The notes under the pieces were generated by a model. It had not been told where the DNA came from and did not search any database. It saw only the letters and a list, made by a program, of their open reading frames with translations. The position numbers and the translations under genes were made by a program. A stretch of 64,000 nucleotides of DNA from Desulfovibrio piger. GTDB lineage: Bacteria > Desulfobacterota > Desulfovibrionia > Desulfovibrionales > Desulfovibrionaceae. The DNA is taken from NCBI RefSeq assembly GCF_900116045.1, contig NZ_LT630450.1, positions 1,183,001-1,247,000 on the forward strand, read 5' to 3'. Shown one piece after another: positions 26,168 through 34,535 of the stretch (positions within the stretch are counted from its first letter, which is position 1; each line of letters opens with the position of its first letter).

Positions 26168-26196
26168 TTGTAAACAACGGCGTATTTATTTTAAAT
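26168..26196 (+). promoter_or_regulatory. Promoter candidate for the AGCS symporter gene
   Basis: TTGTAA (26168-26173) and TTAAAT (26191-26196) are 17 bases apart in an AT-rich patch. A TGTTT-GT-AAACA inverted repeat (26165-26176) covers the -35 and could be an operator. Confidence 0.45.
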
Positions 26197-26246
26197 CGAA
26201 AACGCCGGGAGGCGCGCAGGGCGCAGCCTCTTCTCCGGGAGGGAAC

Positions 26247-27599
26247 ATGCTGGATTTCTTGAACGTGGTCGCTGGTTATGTCTGGGGATGGCCCCTGATG
26301 ATCCTTCTGGTCGGCACGGGCCTGTGGCTGACCTTTTCCCTGCGTGCCCTGCAGTTCAGCCATCTGATCCACGCCTTCGGCCTCATCGTCCGCAAGACGC
26401 CCGACAAGAAGGCACAGGGCGACATCTCCAACTTCCAGGCCCTGATGGTGGCCCTTTCGGCCACGGTGGGCACCGGCAATATCGCCGGTGTGGCCACGGC
26501 CATCTACATCGGCGGGCCCGGCGCCCTGTTCTGGATGTGGATGACCGGCCTTGTGGGCATGGCCACCAAATACGCCGAAGCCGTGCTGGCCGTGAAGTAC
26601 CGCGTGCAGAACGAGAACGGCACCTTCAGCGGCGGCCCCATGTACTACATCTCGCGCGGGCTGGGCTGGAAATGGCTGGCCACCCTCTTCGCCTTCTTCG
26701 CCTCCATCGCCACCTTCGGCATCGGCAGCATGGTGCAGTCCAACTCCGTGGCTGACGCCCTCAACCACAGCTTCTCCATCGCTCCCGGCATCACCGGCAT
26801 CGTGCTCATGGGCCTGACCGCCGCCGTCATCATCGGCGGCGTGCGCAGCATCGGCCGCGTCACCGCCCTGCTGGTGCCCGTCATGATCGCCCTCTATGTG
26901 CTGGGGGCGCTGGCGGTGCTCATCATGCACATCACCGAGATCCCCGGCGTCCTGGCCATGGTCGTGTCCAGCGCCTTCGAACCGGTGGCGGCCACCGGCG
27001 GCTTTGCCGGCGCCACGGTGATGATGGCCATCCGTCTGGGCGTGGCCCGCGGCCTGTTCTCCAACGAATCCGGCCTGGGTTCGGCCCCCATCGCCGCCGC
27101 GGCCGCCCGCACCAGCCAGCCCGTGGTGCAGGCCCTCATCTCCATGACCCAGACCTTCATCGACACCCTGGTGGTCTGCTCCATGACCGGCCTGGTCATC
27201 CTCGTCACCGGGGTCTGGACCTCCGGCAAGAACGGCGCGCCCCTCACCTCCTATGCCTTCGAAACGGGCCTGCCCGGCGAACTGGGCGGCCTCATCGTGA
27301 CCATCGGCATCATCCTTTTCGCCTACTCCACCATCCTCGGCTGGAGCTATTACGGTGAAAAGGCCATCGAATACCTGCTGGGCAGCAAGGCCATCGTCCC
27401 CTACCGCTGGGCCTTCATCATCTCCGTGGGCCTGGGCTCGTCCATGAAGCTGGACCTGGTCTGGGTGCTGTCCGACATCTTCAACGCCCTCATGGCCTTC
27501 CCCAACCTCATAGGCCTCATCATGCTGACGCCCGTGGTCAAGGCCGAGACCATGGCCTACCTGCGCTCCCTGAGACAGGGGAGCAGCTCCGAGAGCTAG
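26247..27599 (+). CDS. Sodium:alanine (AGCS-family) amino acid symporter
   Basis: A 450-residue inner-membrane protein with about ten or eleven transmembrane segments that imports alanine or glycine with sodium. Family signatures are visible: [18 protein letters not shown] near residues 74-91, [12 protein letters not shown] near 130, and [23 protein letters not shown] near 268-290. Length is typical of AGCS. The ATG at 26247 follows GGGAGGGA. The upstream in-frame codons to 26130 are AT-rich promoter sequence and not part of the protein. Two hairpins follow the gene (27682 and 27786), indicating a single-gene transcript. Confidence 0.95.
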   Translation: MLDFLNVVAGYVWGWPLMILLVGTGLWLTFSLRALQFSHLIHAFGLIVRKTPDKKAQGDISNFQALMVALSATVGTGNIAGVATAIYIGGPGALFWMWMTGLVGMATKYAEAVLAVKYRVQNENGTFSGGPMYYISRGLGWKWLATLFAFFASIATFGIGSMVQSNSVADALNHSFSIAPGITGIVLMGLTAAVIIGGVRSIGRVTALLVPVMIALYVLGALAVLIMHITEIPGVLAMVVSSAFEPVAATGGFAGATVMMAIRLGVARGLFSNESGLGSAPIAAAAARTSQPVVQALISMTQTFIDTLVVCSMTGLVILVTGVWTSGKNGAPLTSYAFETGLPGELGGLIVTIGIILFAYSTILGWSYYGEKAIEYLLGSKAIVPYRWAFIISVGLGSSMKLDLVWVLSDIFNALMAFPNLIGLIMLTPVVKAETMAYLRSLRQGSSSES

Positions 27600-27681
27600 C
27601 CCCCGGGCGGGGGATCCCCCTCCTGCCCGGTGCGCCCCGCAGCGGCATCCGTCATATCCTGCCGCTGTCCGCTCTTGACCG

Positions 27682-27712
27682 GAAAGCCCCTGCTTACGCG
27701 GGGGCTTTCTTC
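27682..27712 (+). terminator. Terminator after the AGCS gene
   Basis: 9-bp stem GAAAGCCCC / GGGGCTTTC, followed by a weak T stretch (TTCTGT). Confidence 0.7.
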
Positions 27713-27785
27713 TGTCCCGCCTCCCGGGAGGACCCCGGCGCTATGGGGAGATTTCCCCATGTCCGGGGCCTCCTCCTAGGGCAGC

Positions 27786-27818
27786 CTCCCTCCCGTATAC
27801 GGGCGGGAGATGTTTTTT
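27786..27818 (+). terminator. Second terminator-like hairpin before the TauE gene
   Basis: CTCCC-T-CCCG-TATA-CGGG-C-GGGAG forms a nine-pair stem with one internal mismatch, then a TTTTTT run at about 27813-27818. It also contains the perfect palindrome CCCGTATACGGG. Confidence 0.6.
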
Positions 27819-27996
27819 GTGAAGAAAATAACCAAGCAAAAACAGAACCTTGTCCATCATTTCCCGGCCGCTGGCGGCTGTTTGCCCCAATTTCAGGATT
27901 CTCCTGATACCGGATGTCCCCCCGGGCGCGTAGGCTGGAGCCATCAAAAGGAATGCATGTGGGGCATCGCCCCACCAGACAGTAAAGGGGGATCAC

Positions 27997-29088
27997 ATGG
28001 CGCGCAACGCACTTGCAACGACGGCCCGTGCCGTCAAAGCCGCTGCCGGGCAGTGGCTCGTTCTGTTTTTCCTGACCTTCGCCCTGGCGTGTCCGGCCAT
28101 CAGCATGGCGGCCGACGCCGCCACGGCGGCTCCTGCCGCCCAGACGGGCGTCGTCACCACCGTGGCCGATGCCCAGGATGCGGCCGTGACGCCTTCGCCG
28201 GTGGCCGCCACCACGGGCGACGTGCAGACCGCCCCGGTCGTGGACAACCACCCGTGGTGGTTCTGGCCCGTGGCGCTGCTCTTCTTCTGCTTCATCCTCG
28301 GCATCATCGCCGTCATGGCCGGTGTGGGCGGCGGCGTGCTCTTCGTGCCGCTGGTCTCGGGCTTCTTCCCCTTCCACCTGGACTTCGTCCGCGGCGCGGG
28401 CCTGCTGGTGGCCCTGGCCGGTGCCCTGGCTGCCGGTCCCGGCCTGCTGCGCCGTAACTTCGCCAACCTGCGTCTGGCCCTGCCCGTGGCCCTCATCGCC
28501 TCGGCCTGCTCCATCGCGGGCGCCATGCTGGGCCTGGCCCTGCCCACCGACATCCTCCAGATCTGCCTCGGCGTGACCATCCTGGGCATCGCCGTGCTGC
28601 TCTTCTTCTCCAAGAACTCCGTGCGTCCCGAGGTCAGCAGGCAGGACGCCGTGGGCATGGCCCTGGGCATGAACGGCGTGTTCCTCGAACCCAGCACCGG
28701 CGAAGTGGTGGACTGGAAGACCCACCGCACCCTGGCCGGTCTGCTGCTGTTCATCGTCATCGGCATCATGGCCGGCATGTTCGGCCTGGGCGCCGGCTGG
28801 GCCAACGTGCCTGTGCTCAACCTGCTCATGGGCGTGCCGCTGAAGGTCAGCGTGGGCACCTCCAAGTTCCTGCTTTCCATCACCGACACCTCCGCCGCAT
28901 GGGTCTATCTGAACCAGGGCTGCGTGATCCCGCTGATGGCCATCCCGTCCATCGTGGGCCTGATGCTCGGTTCCGTGGTGGGCGTGCGCCTGCTGGCCAA
29001 GGCCAAGCCCAAGTTCATCCGCATCATGGTCATCGCCGTGCTGTTTTTCTCTGGCGCCAAGGCGCTGCTGAAGGGCCTGGGCTGGTAA
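27997..29088 (+). CDS. TauE/SafE-family anion (sulfite/sulfonate) exporter-like membrane protein
   Basis: A 363-residue inner-membrane protein with an N-terminal hydrophobic signal-like segment (about residues 17-40), an Ala/Thr-rich periplasmic stretch to residue 84, and about eight further membrane segments. The TauE motif appears twice: GIIAVMAGVGGGVLFVPLV near 100-120 and GIMAGMFGLGAGWANVPVLNLLMGVPLKVSVGTSKF in the second half. Members move sulfite, sulfoacetate or related anions. In a sulfate reducer sulfite export or sulfonate handling is plausible, but the substrate is not proven. It opens a run of seven same-strand genes ending at 34133. Confidence 0.88.
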   Translation: MARNALATTARAVKAAAGQWLVLFFLTFALACPAISMAADAATAAPAAQTGVVTTVADAQDAAVTPSPVAATTGDVQTAPVVDNHPWWFWPVALLFFCFILGIIAVMAGVGGGVLFVPLVSGFFPFHLDFVRGAGLLVALAGALAAGPGLLRRNFANLRLALPVALIASACSIAGAMLGLALPTDILQICLGVTILGIAVLLFFSKNSVRPEVSRQDAVGMALGMNGVFLEPSTGEVVDWKTHRTLAGLLLFIVIGIMAGMFGLGAGWANVPVLNLLMGVPLKVSVGTSKFLLSITDTSAAWVYLNQGCVIPLMAIPSIVGLMLGSVVGVRLLAKAKPKFIRIMVIAVLFFSGAKALLKGLGW

Positions 29089-29115
29089 GCGCCGGGCAGT
29101 GAAGGAGACAGAAAA

Positions 29116-29535
29116 ATGAACAAGAATGACATCCAGGCTTCGCCCGCGCAATTGCGCTATGCCGATACTCTGTTCTATGGTTCCCTCATCGGTTTCGTGA
29201 TCATGCTCATCACCTACATCCTGTATGTGACGGGCATCCTCACCCCGCAGATCCCCCTGGACGAGCTGCCGCACCTGTGGACCGGCAGCGCCGCCGATTA
29301 CCGCGCCGCCGGGCACATCCCGCAGGGCTGGGGCTGGCTGTCCCTCATCGGCAAGGGCGACATCTGCAACTTTGTGGGCATCATCATCCTGGCGGGCCTG
29401 ACCATCGTCTGTTTCGTCCAGCTGGCGCTCTCGCTGGCGCGTCGCAAGCAGTGGCTGCTGTGCGTCATCGCCATCCTCGAAGTGCTGGTGCTGGTGCTGG
29501 CCGCCTCCGGCATCCTGGTGGGCGGCGGCCATTAG
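29116..29535 (+). CDS. DUF1634-like membrane protein, partner of the TauE exporter
   Basis: A 139-residue protein with three hydrophobic segments (about 21-44, 89-108 and 114-134). The conserved loop holds PHLWTGSAADYRAA and GWGWLSLIGKGD. This matches the DUF1634 family, whose genes usually sit beside TauE-type transporters and are thought to form an accessory subunit. It lies 27 bases behind the TauE gene, with GAAGGAGA before the ATG. Its role in transport or in signalling to the kinase encoded next is not known. Confidence 0.82.
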   Translation: MNKNDIQASPAQLRYADTLFYGSLIGFVIMLITYILYVTGILTPQIPLDELPHLWTGSAADYRAAGHIPQGWGWLSLIGKGDICNFVGIIILAGLTIVCFVQLALSLARRKQWLLCVIAILEVLVLVLAASGILVGGGH

Positions 29536-29578
29536 GCCGACGGAGCACAGGCCGCGCCGATCCTGCGCGGGAGGTCGC

Positions 29579-31300
29579 ATGTTCTCTGCAATCAAAACGT
29601 ATTTCGGGCATCTGCTGGAAGTGCCGGATGCCGTATCACCAGCGCGTTACCGCTCACTGCGGCGCATCATGACCATCCTGATGGTCACGGTGTCGGTGAC
29701 GCCGCTGCTGATCCTCACCGGCATCAACCACGCCCAGTACATGAGCACCCTGGAACGGGAGATGGAAAACCCGCTCTACGCCATGGTGCGCAAATCGCAG
29801 GCCTCGCTGGAGCTTTTCCTCGGCGAGCGGGCCTCCACCGTCAGCCTGATCGCCCATGCCTACAGCTTTGACGATCTGACCAACGAGCAGACCCTCAACC
29901 GCGTCTTCCTGGCGCTCAAGAGCGAGTTCCAGGGCTTCGTGGACATGGGCCTGGTGGACGTGAACGGGCGGCAGGTGGCCTATGTGGGCCCCTACAAGCT
30001 CAAGGACGCCGACTACGCCGGGCAGCCCTGGCTCAGCGAGGCCCAGGTCAAGGGCCGCTACATCAGCGATGTCTTCCTGGGGCTGCGCGGCTTCCCGCAC
30101 ATGGTCATCGCCGTGCACCGCATGGAAGAGAGCGGCCGGGAATGGACCCTGCGCGTGACCATCGACACCTCCCGGCTGGAACGCCTGGTGGCCGCCGTGG
30201 GCCTGATGCAGGACACCGACGCCTTCCTCTGTGACAGCCGGGGCATCCTCCAGACCAACTCCCGTTTCTACGGCAAGGTGCTGGACAAGCTGCCCCTGAC
30301 CCTGCCGCCCCAGTCCTTCGAGACCACGGTGCGGCCCTGGAAGGATGACAGCGGACAGGACCTCATGGTGGCCTATACCAGCCTGACGGGCACGGACTTC
30401 ATGCTCCTGGCGGTCAAGCCCACCCTGGACATCTACAAACCCTGGACGGCCCTGCGCAGCGAACTGCTGCTGGTCTTCTGCGGCGGCATCGCCGTCATCG
30501 TGCTGGTCTCGCACCTGCTGATGAAGCATCTGGTGGGACGCCTGCAGGCCAGCGACGAACGCCGCGTGGCGGTCTTCGCCCAGATGGAGCACAACCAGAA
30601 GCTCTCCTCCATCGGCCGGCTGGCGGCCGGGGTGGCCCATGAGGTCAACAACCCCCTGGCCGTCATCAACGAGAAGGCGGGCCTTGGCCTCGACCTGCTG
30701 CACATGAGCGGCGACTTCGAGCGCAAGGACCGGCTCATCAACCTGCTGGAGGCCATCGAGAGCACCGTGGAACGCGCCCGCGGCATCACCCACCGTCTGC
30801 TGGGCTTTGCCCGGCGCATGGAGGCCAACCGCCAGGAACTGAGCGTGCCCGAAGTGCTGACCGAGACCATGGGCTTTCTGGAACGCGGTGCCAAGAACCG
30901 CGGCGTGAACATCGGCACGGACTTCGCCGAAGGCCTGCCGGACATCGTGTCCGACCGCGGCCAGCTGCAGCAGGTCTTCCTCAACATCATGGGCAATGCC
31001 CTGGATGCGGTGCCCGACGGCGGCAAGGTGGACATCGCCTGCACCCGGACGGACGGCGGCGGCCTGCTGGTGCGCGTCACGGACAACGGCAAGGGCATGA
31101 GCCCGGAAGTGATCAAGCACATCTTCGAGCCCTTCTATTCCACCAAAAAGGAGAAGGGCAACGGTCTGGGCATGTTTATCACCTACGGTATCGTGCGCCG
31201 TCTCGGCGGCGAGATCACCGTGGACAGCACCGAAGGCAAGGGCACGACGGTCAGCATCACGCTGCCGCTTACACCGCCGGAACGTCCTGTGGAGGCTTGA
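29579..31300 (+). CDS. Membrane-bound sensor histidine kinase
   Basis: A 573-residue kinase. Transmembrane segments at about 30-48 and 295-315 bracket a periplasmic Cache-like sensor of about 245 residues. The DHp helix shows GRLAAGVAHEVNNPLAVI with the phospho-accepting H354. The ATPase domain has the N box in NIMGNALDAVPDGG, a G1 motif DNGKGM, and G2 in GNGLGMFITYGIV. All catalytic boxes look intact. It would sense a periplasmic ligand, perhaps the anion moved by the neighbouring exporter (inference). The next gene (receiver) begins one base after its stop, so the two are co-expressed. Confidence 0.93.
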   Translation: MFSAIKTYFGHLLEVPDAVSPARYRSLRRIMTILMVTVSVTPLLILTGINHAQYMSTLEREMENPLYAMVRKSQASLELFLGERASTVSLIAHAYSFDDLTNEQTLNRVFLALKSEFQGFVDMGLVDVNGRQVAYVGPYKLKDADYAGQPWLSEAQVKGRYISDVFLGLRGFPHMVIAVHRMEESGREWTLRVTIDTSRLERLVAAVGLMQDTDAFLCDSRGILQTNSRFYGKVLDKLPLTLPPQSFETTVRPWKDDSGQDLMVAYTSLTGTDFMLLAVKPTLDIYKPWTALRSELLLVFCGGIAVIVLVSHLLMKHLVGRLQASDERRVAVFAQMEHNQKLSSIGRLAAGVAHEVNNPLAVINEKAGLGLDLLHMSGDFERKDRLINLLEAIESTVERARGITHRLLGFARRMEANRQELSVPEVLTETMGFLERGAKNRGVNIGTDFAEGLPDIVSDRGQLQQVFLNIMGNALDAVPDGGKVDIACTRTDGGGLLVRVTDNGKGMSPEVIKHIFEPFYSTKKEKGNGLGMFITYGIVRRLGGEITVDSTEGKGTTVSITLPLTPPERPVEA

Positions 31301-31301
31301 G

Positions 31302-31712
31302 ATGGCACTGCGTGTATTGTTGGCCGATGACGAGAAGGAATTCGTGGAGACCCTGGCCGAGCGCCTGGACCTGCGCGGCATCGACGTGCGGGTGGCCCTG
31401 GACGGCAAGGCTGCCCTGACCACCCTGGACGAGATGGCGGCCGCGGAAGCCCTGCCTGATGTGATGGTGGTGGACCTGCTCATGCCCGGCATGACCGGGG
31501 ACGCCGTCCTGCAGCAGGTGCGGCGGACCTATCCCGGCCTGCCGGTCATCGTGCTCACGGGGCATGACTCCGTGGACGATTCCGGCGACAGCCCCGTGGC
31601 CAGTGCCTTCGCCTGCCTGACCAAGCCGCTGAGCCTGGGCATGTTCCTGGAAACGCTGGAAGCCGCGGCCCGTTCCGGCGGCAACGGCACGAATCCGGCC
31701 AGGGGGGCGTAG
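31302..31712 (+). CDS. Single-domain response regulator (receiver), copy 1
   Basis: A 136-residue receiver with no output domain. Acid pocket D9/D10, phospho-accepting D58 (VVDLLMPGM), T86 (VLTGHD) and K108 (LTKPLS) are all present. It starts one base after the upstream kinase stop and ends one base before the next gene, so it belongs to the same transcript. Without an output domain it probably acts as a phosphate shuttle or sink. The N-terminal pattern 'DDEKEFVETLAERLDLRGI' closely resembles the receivers at 32412 and 32991, pointing to local duplication. Confidence 0.93.
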   Translation: MALRVLLADDEKEFVETLAERLDLRGIDVRVALDGKAALTTLDEMAAAEALPDVMVVDLLMPGMTGDAVLQQVRRTYPGLPVIVLTGHDSVDDSGDSPVASAFACLTKPLSLGMFLETLEAAARSGGNGTNPARGA

Positions 31713-31713
31713 C

Positions 31714-32370
31714 ATGACCGATTCGCAATGCATGGGACGCCTGCTGGCCTCGGCCACGCACGACATGCGCAACGTGCTGGCCGTGATCCGCGAATCCGCC
31801 GGGCTGGCGCAGGACATGGTGCAGCTGGCCGCCGGGCCGGACAAGCCCGCCGATCCGCGCGTCATCAAGGCCCTGAAGGAGGCCCAGCAGCAGATACTGC
31901 GGGGCGCGGCCCTGGCCGAGTGCATGGAGTACCTGGCCCAGATCAGCCACAGCGAGAACGAGAACGCGCCCTGCGACCTGGTGCGCGTGGCCGGCACGTT
32001 CTGCCTCATGGCGGCCCGACGGGCCCGCGCCGTGCAGATGGTGCTGGAATCCGCCGGCAGCGAGGAGCCCGTGTGGTCCGCCGTGCCCGCCCTGGCGGTG
32101 CTGCGTGCCCTGCTGGACATCTTCGACCTGTGCGCCTCCGTGGGCGGGCAGGTGAAACTCCGCTTTTCCGCCGGTCGCCAGAACAAGGTGGAAGGCATCA
32201 TCATCGAAGTCTGCGACGGCGCCAATCGCGACATGGCCCTGGCGGCCCTCACGGGCAGCCCCCTGCTCAATGCCCGGCCCCGGCCCGGCTGGCAGGCCCT
32301 GCTGATGCCCTGGCGCGATCCGGCACAGCGCTTTTTCCTCTCCATTTCCGCCTGCGGGAGTGAAGACTAG
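31714..32370 (+). CDS. Kinase-like phosphotransfer protein with H-box but degenerate ATPase part (ChpT-like candidate)
   Basis: A 218-residue protein between two receiver genes. The N-terminal helices carry LLASATHDMRNVLAVIRESAG, with H16 in an H-box of histidine-kinase type. The C-terminal half has the rough order of an ATPase fold (ALLDIFDLCASVGGQVKL, then IIIEVCDGANRDM), but no N box or glycine-rich lid is recognisable. It is therefore unlikely to bind ATP. That architecture resembles ChpT, a phosphotransferase that moves phosphate between receivers. Gene order suggests it links the first and later receivers; direct activity is inferred. Start ATG at 31714 follows AGGGGGG. Confidence 0.75.
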   Translation: MTDSQCMGRLLASATHDMRNVLAVIRESAGLAQDMVQLAAGPDKPADPRVIKALKEAQQQILRGAALAECMEYLAQISHSENENAPCDLVRVAGTFCLMAARRARAVQMVLESAGSEEPVWSAVPALAVLRALLDIFDLCASVGGQVKLRFSAGRQNKVEGIIIEVCDGANRDMALAALTGSPLLNARPRPGWQALLMPWRDPAQRFFLSISACGSED

Positions 32371-32411
32371 AACGACATTTTTCCCGGCATCACCGGGTGA
32401 AGGAGAATGGC

Positions 32412-32885
32412 ATGAGCAAGGAAGAGATCAAGATTCTGCTGGTAGACGACGAAAAACAGTTTGTGGACACGCTTGCCGAGCGCCTTGCCATGCGCGGTTT
32501 TTCAGCGCGCGTGGCCTATGACGGCCCGCAGGCCCTCAAAGCCGTTGAAGACCCCACCGACGTCATCGTCCTGGACCTGCGCATGCCCGGCATGGACGGT
32601 TTCGAAGTGCTGCGCAGCGTCAAGAAGAGCAACCCCCAGGTGCAGGTCATCATCCTGACCGGCCACGGCGGCGATGCCGAAGAACAGACGGCCTACCGCA
32701 TGGGCGCCTACAACTTCCTCAAAAAACCCATGGACATCGACGAACTGCTGAACAGCATCCGCATGGCCTACCGTGACAAGGTGGAGAACGCCATGGTGGC
32801 TGTCAGCCTGGCCGAAGGCGGTGATTTCGATTCCGCCCAGGATGTCCTCAACGAAAAAGACCTCCTGGCCGAGCACAAGCTCTAG
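32412..32885 (+). CDS. Single-domain response regulator (receiver), copy 2
   Basis: A 157-residue receiver with a 35-residue C-terminal extension (AVSLAEGGDFDSAQDVLNEKDLLAEHKL). Phospho-accepting D55 lies in VLDLRMPGM, with the T/K pair in ILTGHGG and FLKKPMD. Start ATG at 32412 lies six bases behind AAGGAG. A GTG frame start at 32397 is less likely. The extension is helical and acidic and might contact a partner. The N-terminus (LVDDEKQFVDTLAERLAMRGF) is almost a copy of that in the first receiver. Confidence 0.93.
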   Translation: MSKEEIKILLVDDEKQFVDTLAERLAMRGFSARVAYDGPQALKAVEDPTDVIVLDLRMPGMDGFEVLRSVKKSNPQVQVIILTGHGGDAEEQTAYRMGAYNFLKKPMDIDELLNSIRMAYRDKVENAMVAVSLAEGGDFDSAQDVLNEKDLLAEHKL

Positions 32886-32990
32886 GCCGCCATTGCCCCT
32901 GTCCGGCGGCAGCACCGCCGGACAGGAAAGACCCCGCACGGCCCCCGGCCGTGCCCCATGTTTCCGCATCGCCGCAAGGGGGAGGACGTC

Positions 32991-34133
32991 ATGCGTGTAC
33001 TCATCGTCGACGACGAACAGGCCTTTGCCGAACCGCTGGCACAACGCCTGGAGCTGCGCGGCATCGAGGCCGCCGTGGCCGGCGATGCGGAAACGGCCCT
33101 GGACATGCTCTCCCGGCAGGAGTGGGACCTGGTCTTCCTGGATGTCTGCCTGCCGGGCATGGACGGTGTCTCCCTGCTCAAGCTTTTGCAGGAGCATGAG
33201 CCCCGCCCCGACGTGGTCATGCTCTCCGGCGCCACGGAGATGAGCCAGGCGGTCAAGGCCATGCGGCGCGGCGCGCTCAACTGGCTGGCCAAGCCCGTCT
33301 CCCTGGACGCGGTGCTGGAAGAATGCCGCAAGGCCCGTGAACGGGCCGACGCCCGGCGCCAGGCCCGCCGCCTGGCCGAAGAGGCCCGCCTGCGCAGCCT
33401 GGGCCGCATCGCCGAAGGCGTGGCCCACGAAGTCAACAACCCCCTGAACATCATCGTCCAGGCCGCGGGCCTCATGAGCGACAGCCTGGACAGTCCCGAG
33501 GCCGGGGCCCTGCCCGACATCGAAGACCTGCGCGAGTCCCTCAGGACCATCGTGACCCAGAGCATGCGTGTGCGCGAGATCACCCGCAAGCTGCTCATGG
33601 CCGGTGTGGGCCTCGACCCCCGCAGCGCGCCCATGGACGTGCGGGCCGTGGTCTCCCGCGTCCTGACCCTGCTGCAGGGCCGCATGGACAGCCTGAAGGT
33701 GGCCTGCCGGCTGCATTTCCCGCCGGAATGGGGCGAGGACGGGCCCCGCCCCCTGGGGTCGGCGCTGGAACTGGAGCAGATCTGCCTGCATCTGGTGGAG
33801 AACGCCCTGGACGCCATGCCGGAGGGCGGCACGCTGGACATCGGCGCCCGGCTGCTGCCCGCCGATGCCGACGGCACCGCCTGGTACGAGCTTTGGGTGG
33901 CCGACAACGGCACCGGCATCGACGACGACATCATGCCCCATATTTTCGAGCCCTTCTTCACCACCCACCGCCAGGCGGGCCGGGCCGCCGGTCTGGGCCT
34001 GTCCGTGGCCACGGGCCTGGCCCACGGCCGCGGCGGCCGGATCACGGCGGCCAACCGCCCCGAAGGCGGGGCCCTGTTCCGCCTGCTGCTGCCCCTGCCC
34101 GCGGCCGGAGGCCGGAACGAAGACACCCCCTGA
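32991..34133 (+). CDS. Receiver-histidine kinase fusion
   Basis: A 380-residue soluble protein in which an N-terminal receiver (D51 in FLDVCLPGMDG, K101 in WLAKPVS) is joined to a histidine kinase core. H146 lies in GRIAEGVAHEVNNPLNIIV. The ATPase domain has HLVENALDAMPEGG, DNGTGI and GLGLSVATGL. With no sensor domain it would be controlled through phosphorylation of its receiver. This makes it a second kinase in a relay, able to receive from the ChpT-like protein or the membrane kinase. The ATG at 32991 is preferred because GGGGGAGGA precedes it; a start 11 codons earlier is possible. A clear terminator follows. Confidence 0.9.
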   Translation: MRVLIVDDEQAFAEPLAQRLELRGIEAAVAGDAETALDMLSRQEWDLVFLDVCLPGMDGVSLLKLLQEHEPRPDVVMLSGATEMSQAVKAMRRGALNWLAKPVSLDAVLEECRKARERADARRQARRLAEEARLRSLGRIAEGVAHEVNNPLNIIVQAAGLMSDSLDSPEAGALPDIEDLRESLRTIVTQSMRVREITRKLLMAGVGLDPRSAPMDVRAVVSRVLTLLQGRMDSLKVACRLHFPPEWGEDGPRPLGSALELEQICLHLVENALDAMPEGGTLDIGARLLPADADGTAWYELWVADNGTGIDDDIMPHIFEPFFTTHRQAGRAAGLGLSVATGLAHGRGGRITAANRPEGGALFRLLLPLPAAGGRNEDTP

Positions 34134-34213
34134 TCCCTTCCCGCGCCGCCGCGCTCACGGCCCCCCCTGCCGGGACCGGCATTCCGGCGCCCCCGGCGGA
34201 CACCGCCGCACAC

Positions 34214-34255
34214 GCAGCCCCTGCAGCCCCTCCGGCCGGCAGGGGCTGCTTTTTT
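34214..34255 (+). terminator. Terminator of the TauE-phosphorelay cluster
   Basis: GCAGCCCCTGC (34214-34224) pairs perfectly with GCAGGGGCTGC (34239-34249), followed by six T. It closes the seven-gene run. Confidence 0.9.
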
Positions 34256-34427
34256 CGCGCGGGCGCCCCGTCCCGTCCGCCGCACCGCCCGTCCCCTCGA
34301 AAAAACCTGTCATCCCGCCATGTTGCCAGCCCCTCTCCGGCCGTGCCCCCCGCTGGGGCCCGAAGGATATTTTTTTGCTTTTCAAACGGCCTCAAGGATG
34401 CTACACAAGCGCAGCGTGTGGCGCTCA

Positions 34428-34450
34428 CCCCGCTTGACGGGGCCTTTTTT
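34428..34450 (+). terminator. Weak terminator or attenuator in the der leader
   Basis: CCCCG-CTTGA-CGGGG, two C, then six T. The stem is only five pairs, so it may act as an attenuator or be chance. Confidence 0.3.
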
Positions 34451-34535
34451 CCATCCCGCTTCCCCGCGCCATGCCCGCCGCCCCTGCGCGGCCCCATTTC
34501 CGCAACAACGGCCTGTCATGGCCAAAGGGAGACCC

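Larger units (their letters stand above)
27600..27996 (+). other. Intergenic region with two terminators and the TauE leader
   Basis: About 397 bases. It holds terminators at 27682 and 27786, an A-rich patch (27819-27850), and a GTGGGGC-ATC-GCCCCAC hairpin at 27959-27975. That hairpin sits nine bases before the ribosome site AAAGGGGG of the TauE gene and may affect its translation. No gene is seen. Confidence 0.6.
34134..34535 (+). other. Intergenic region before der
   Basis: About 402 bases with the cluster terminator (34214-34255) and a weak hairpin with T run (34428-34450). No gene is seen; an in-frame extension of der through here is not protein-like. Confidence 0.6.

Noticed and set aside
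27694-29595. 633-codon minus frame over the TauE and DUF1634 genes
   Set aside because: Gly/His/Gln/Asp-rich shadow; the plus frames hold clear transmembrane proteins with ribosome sites.
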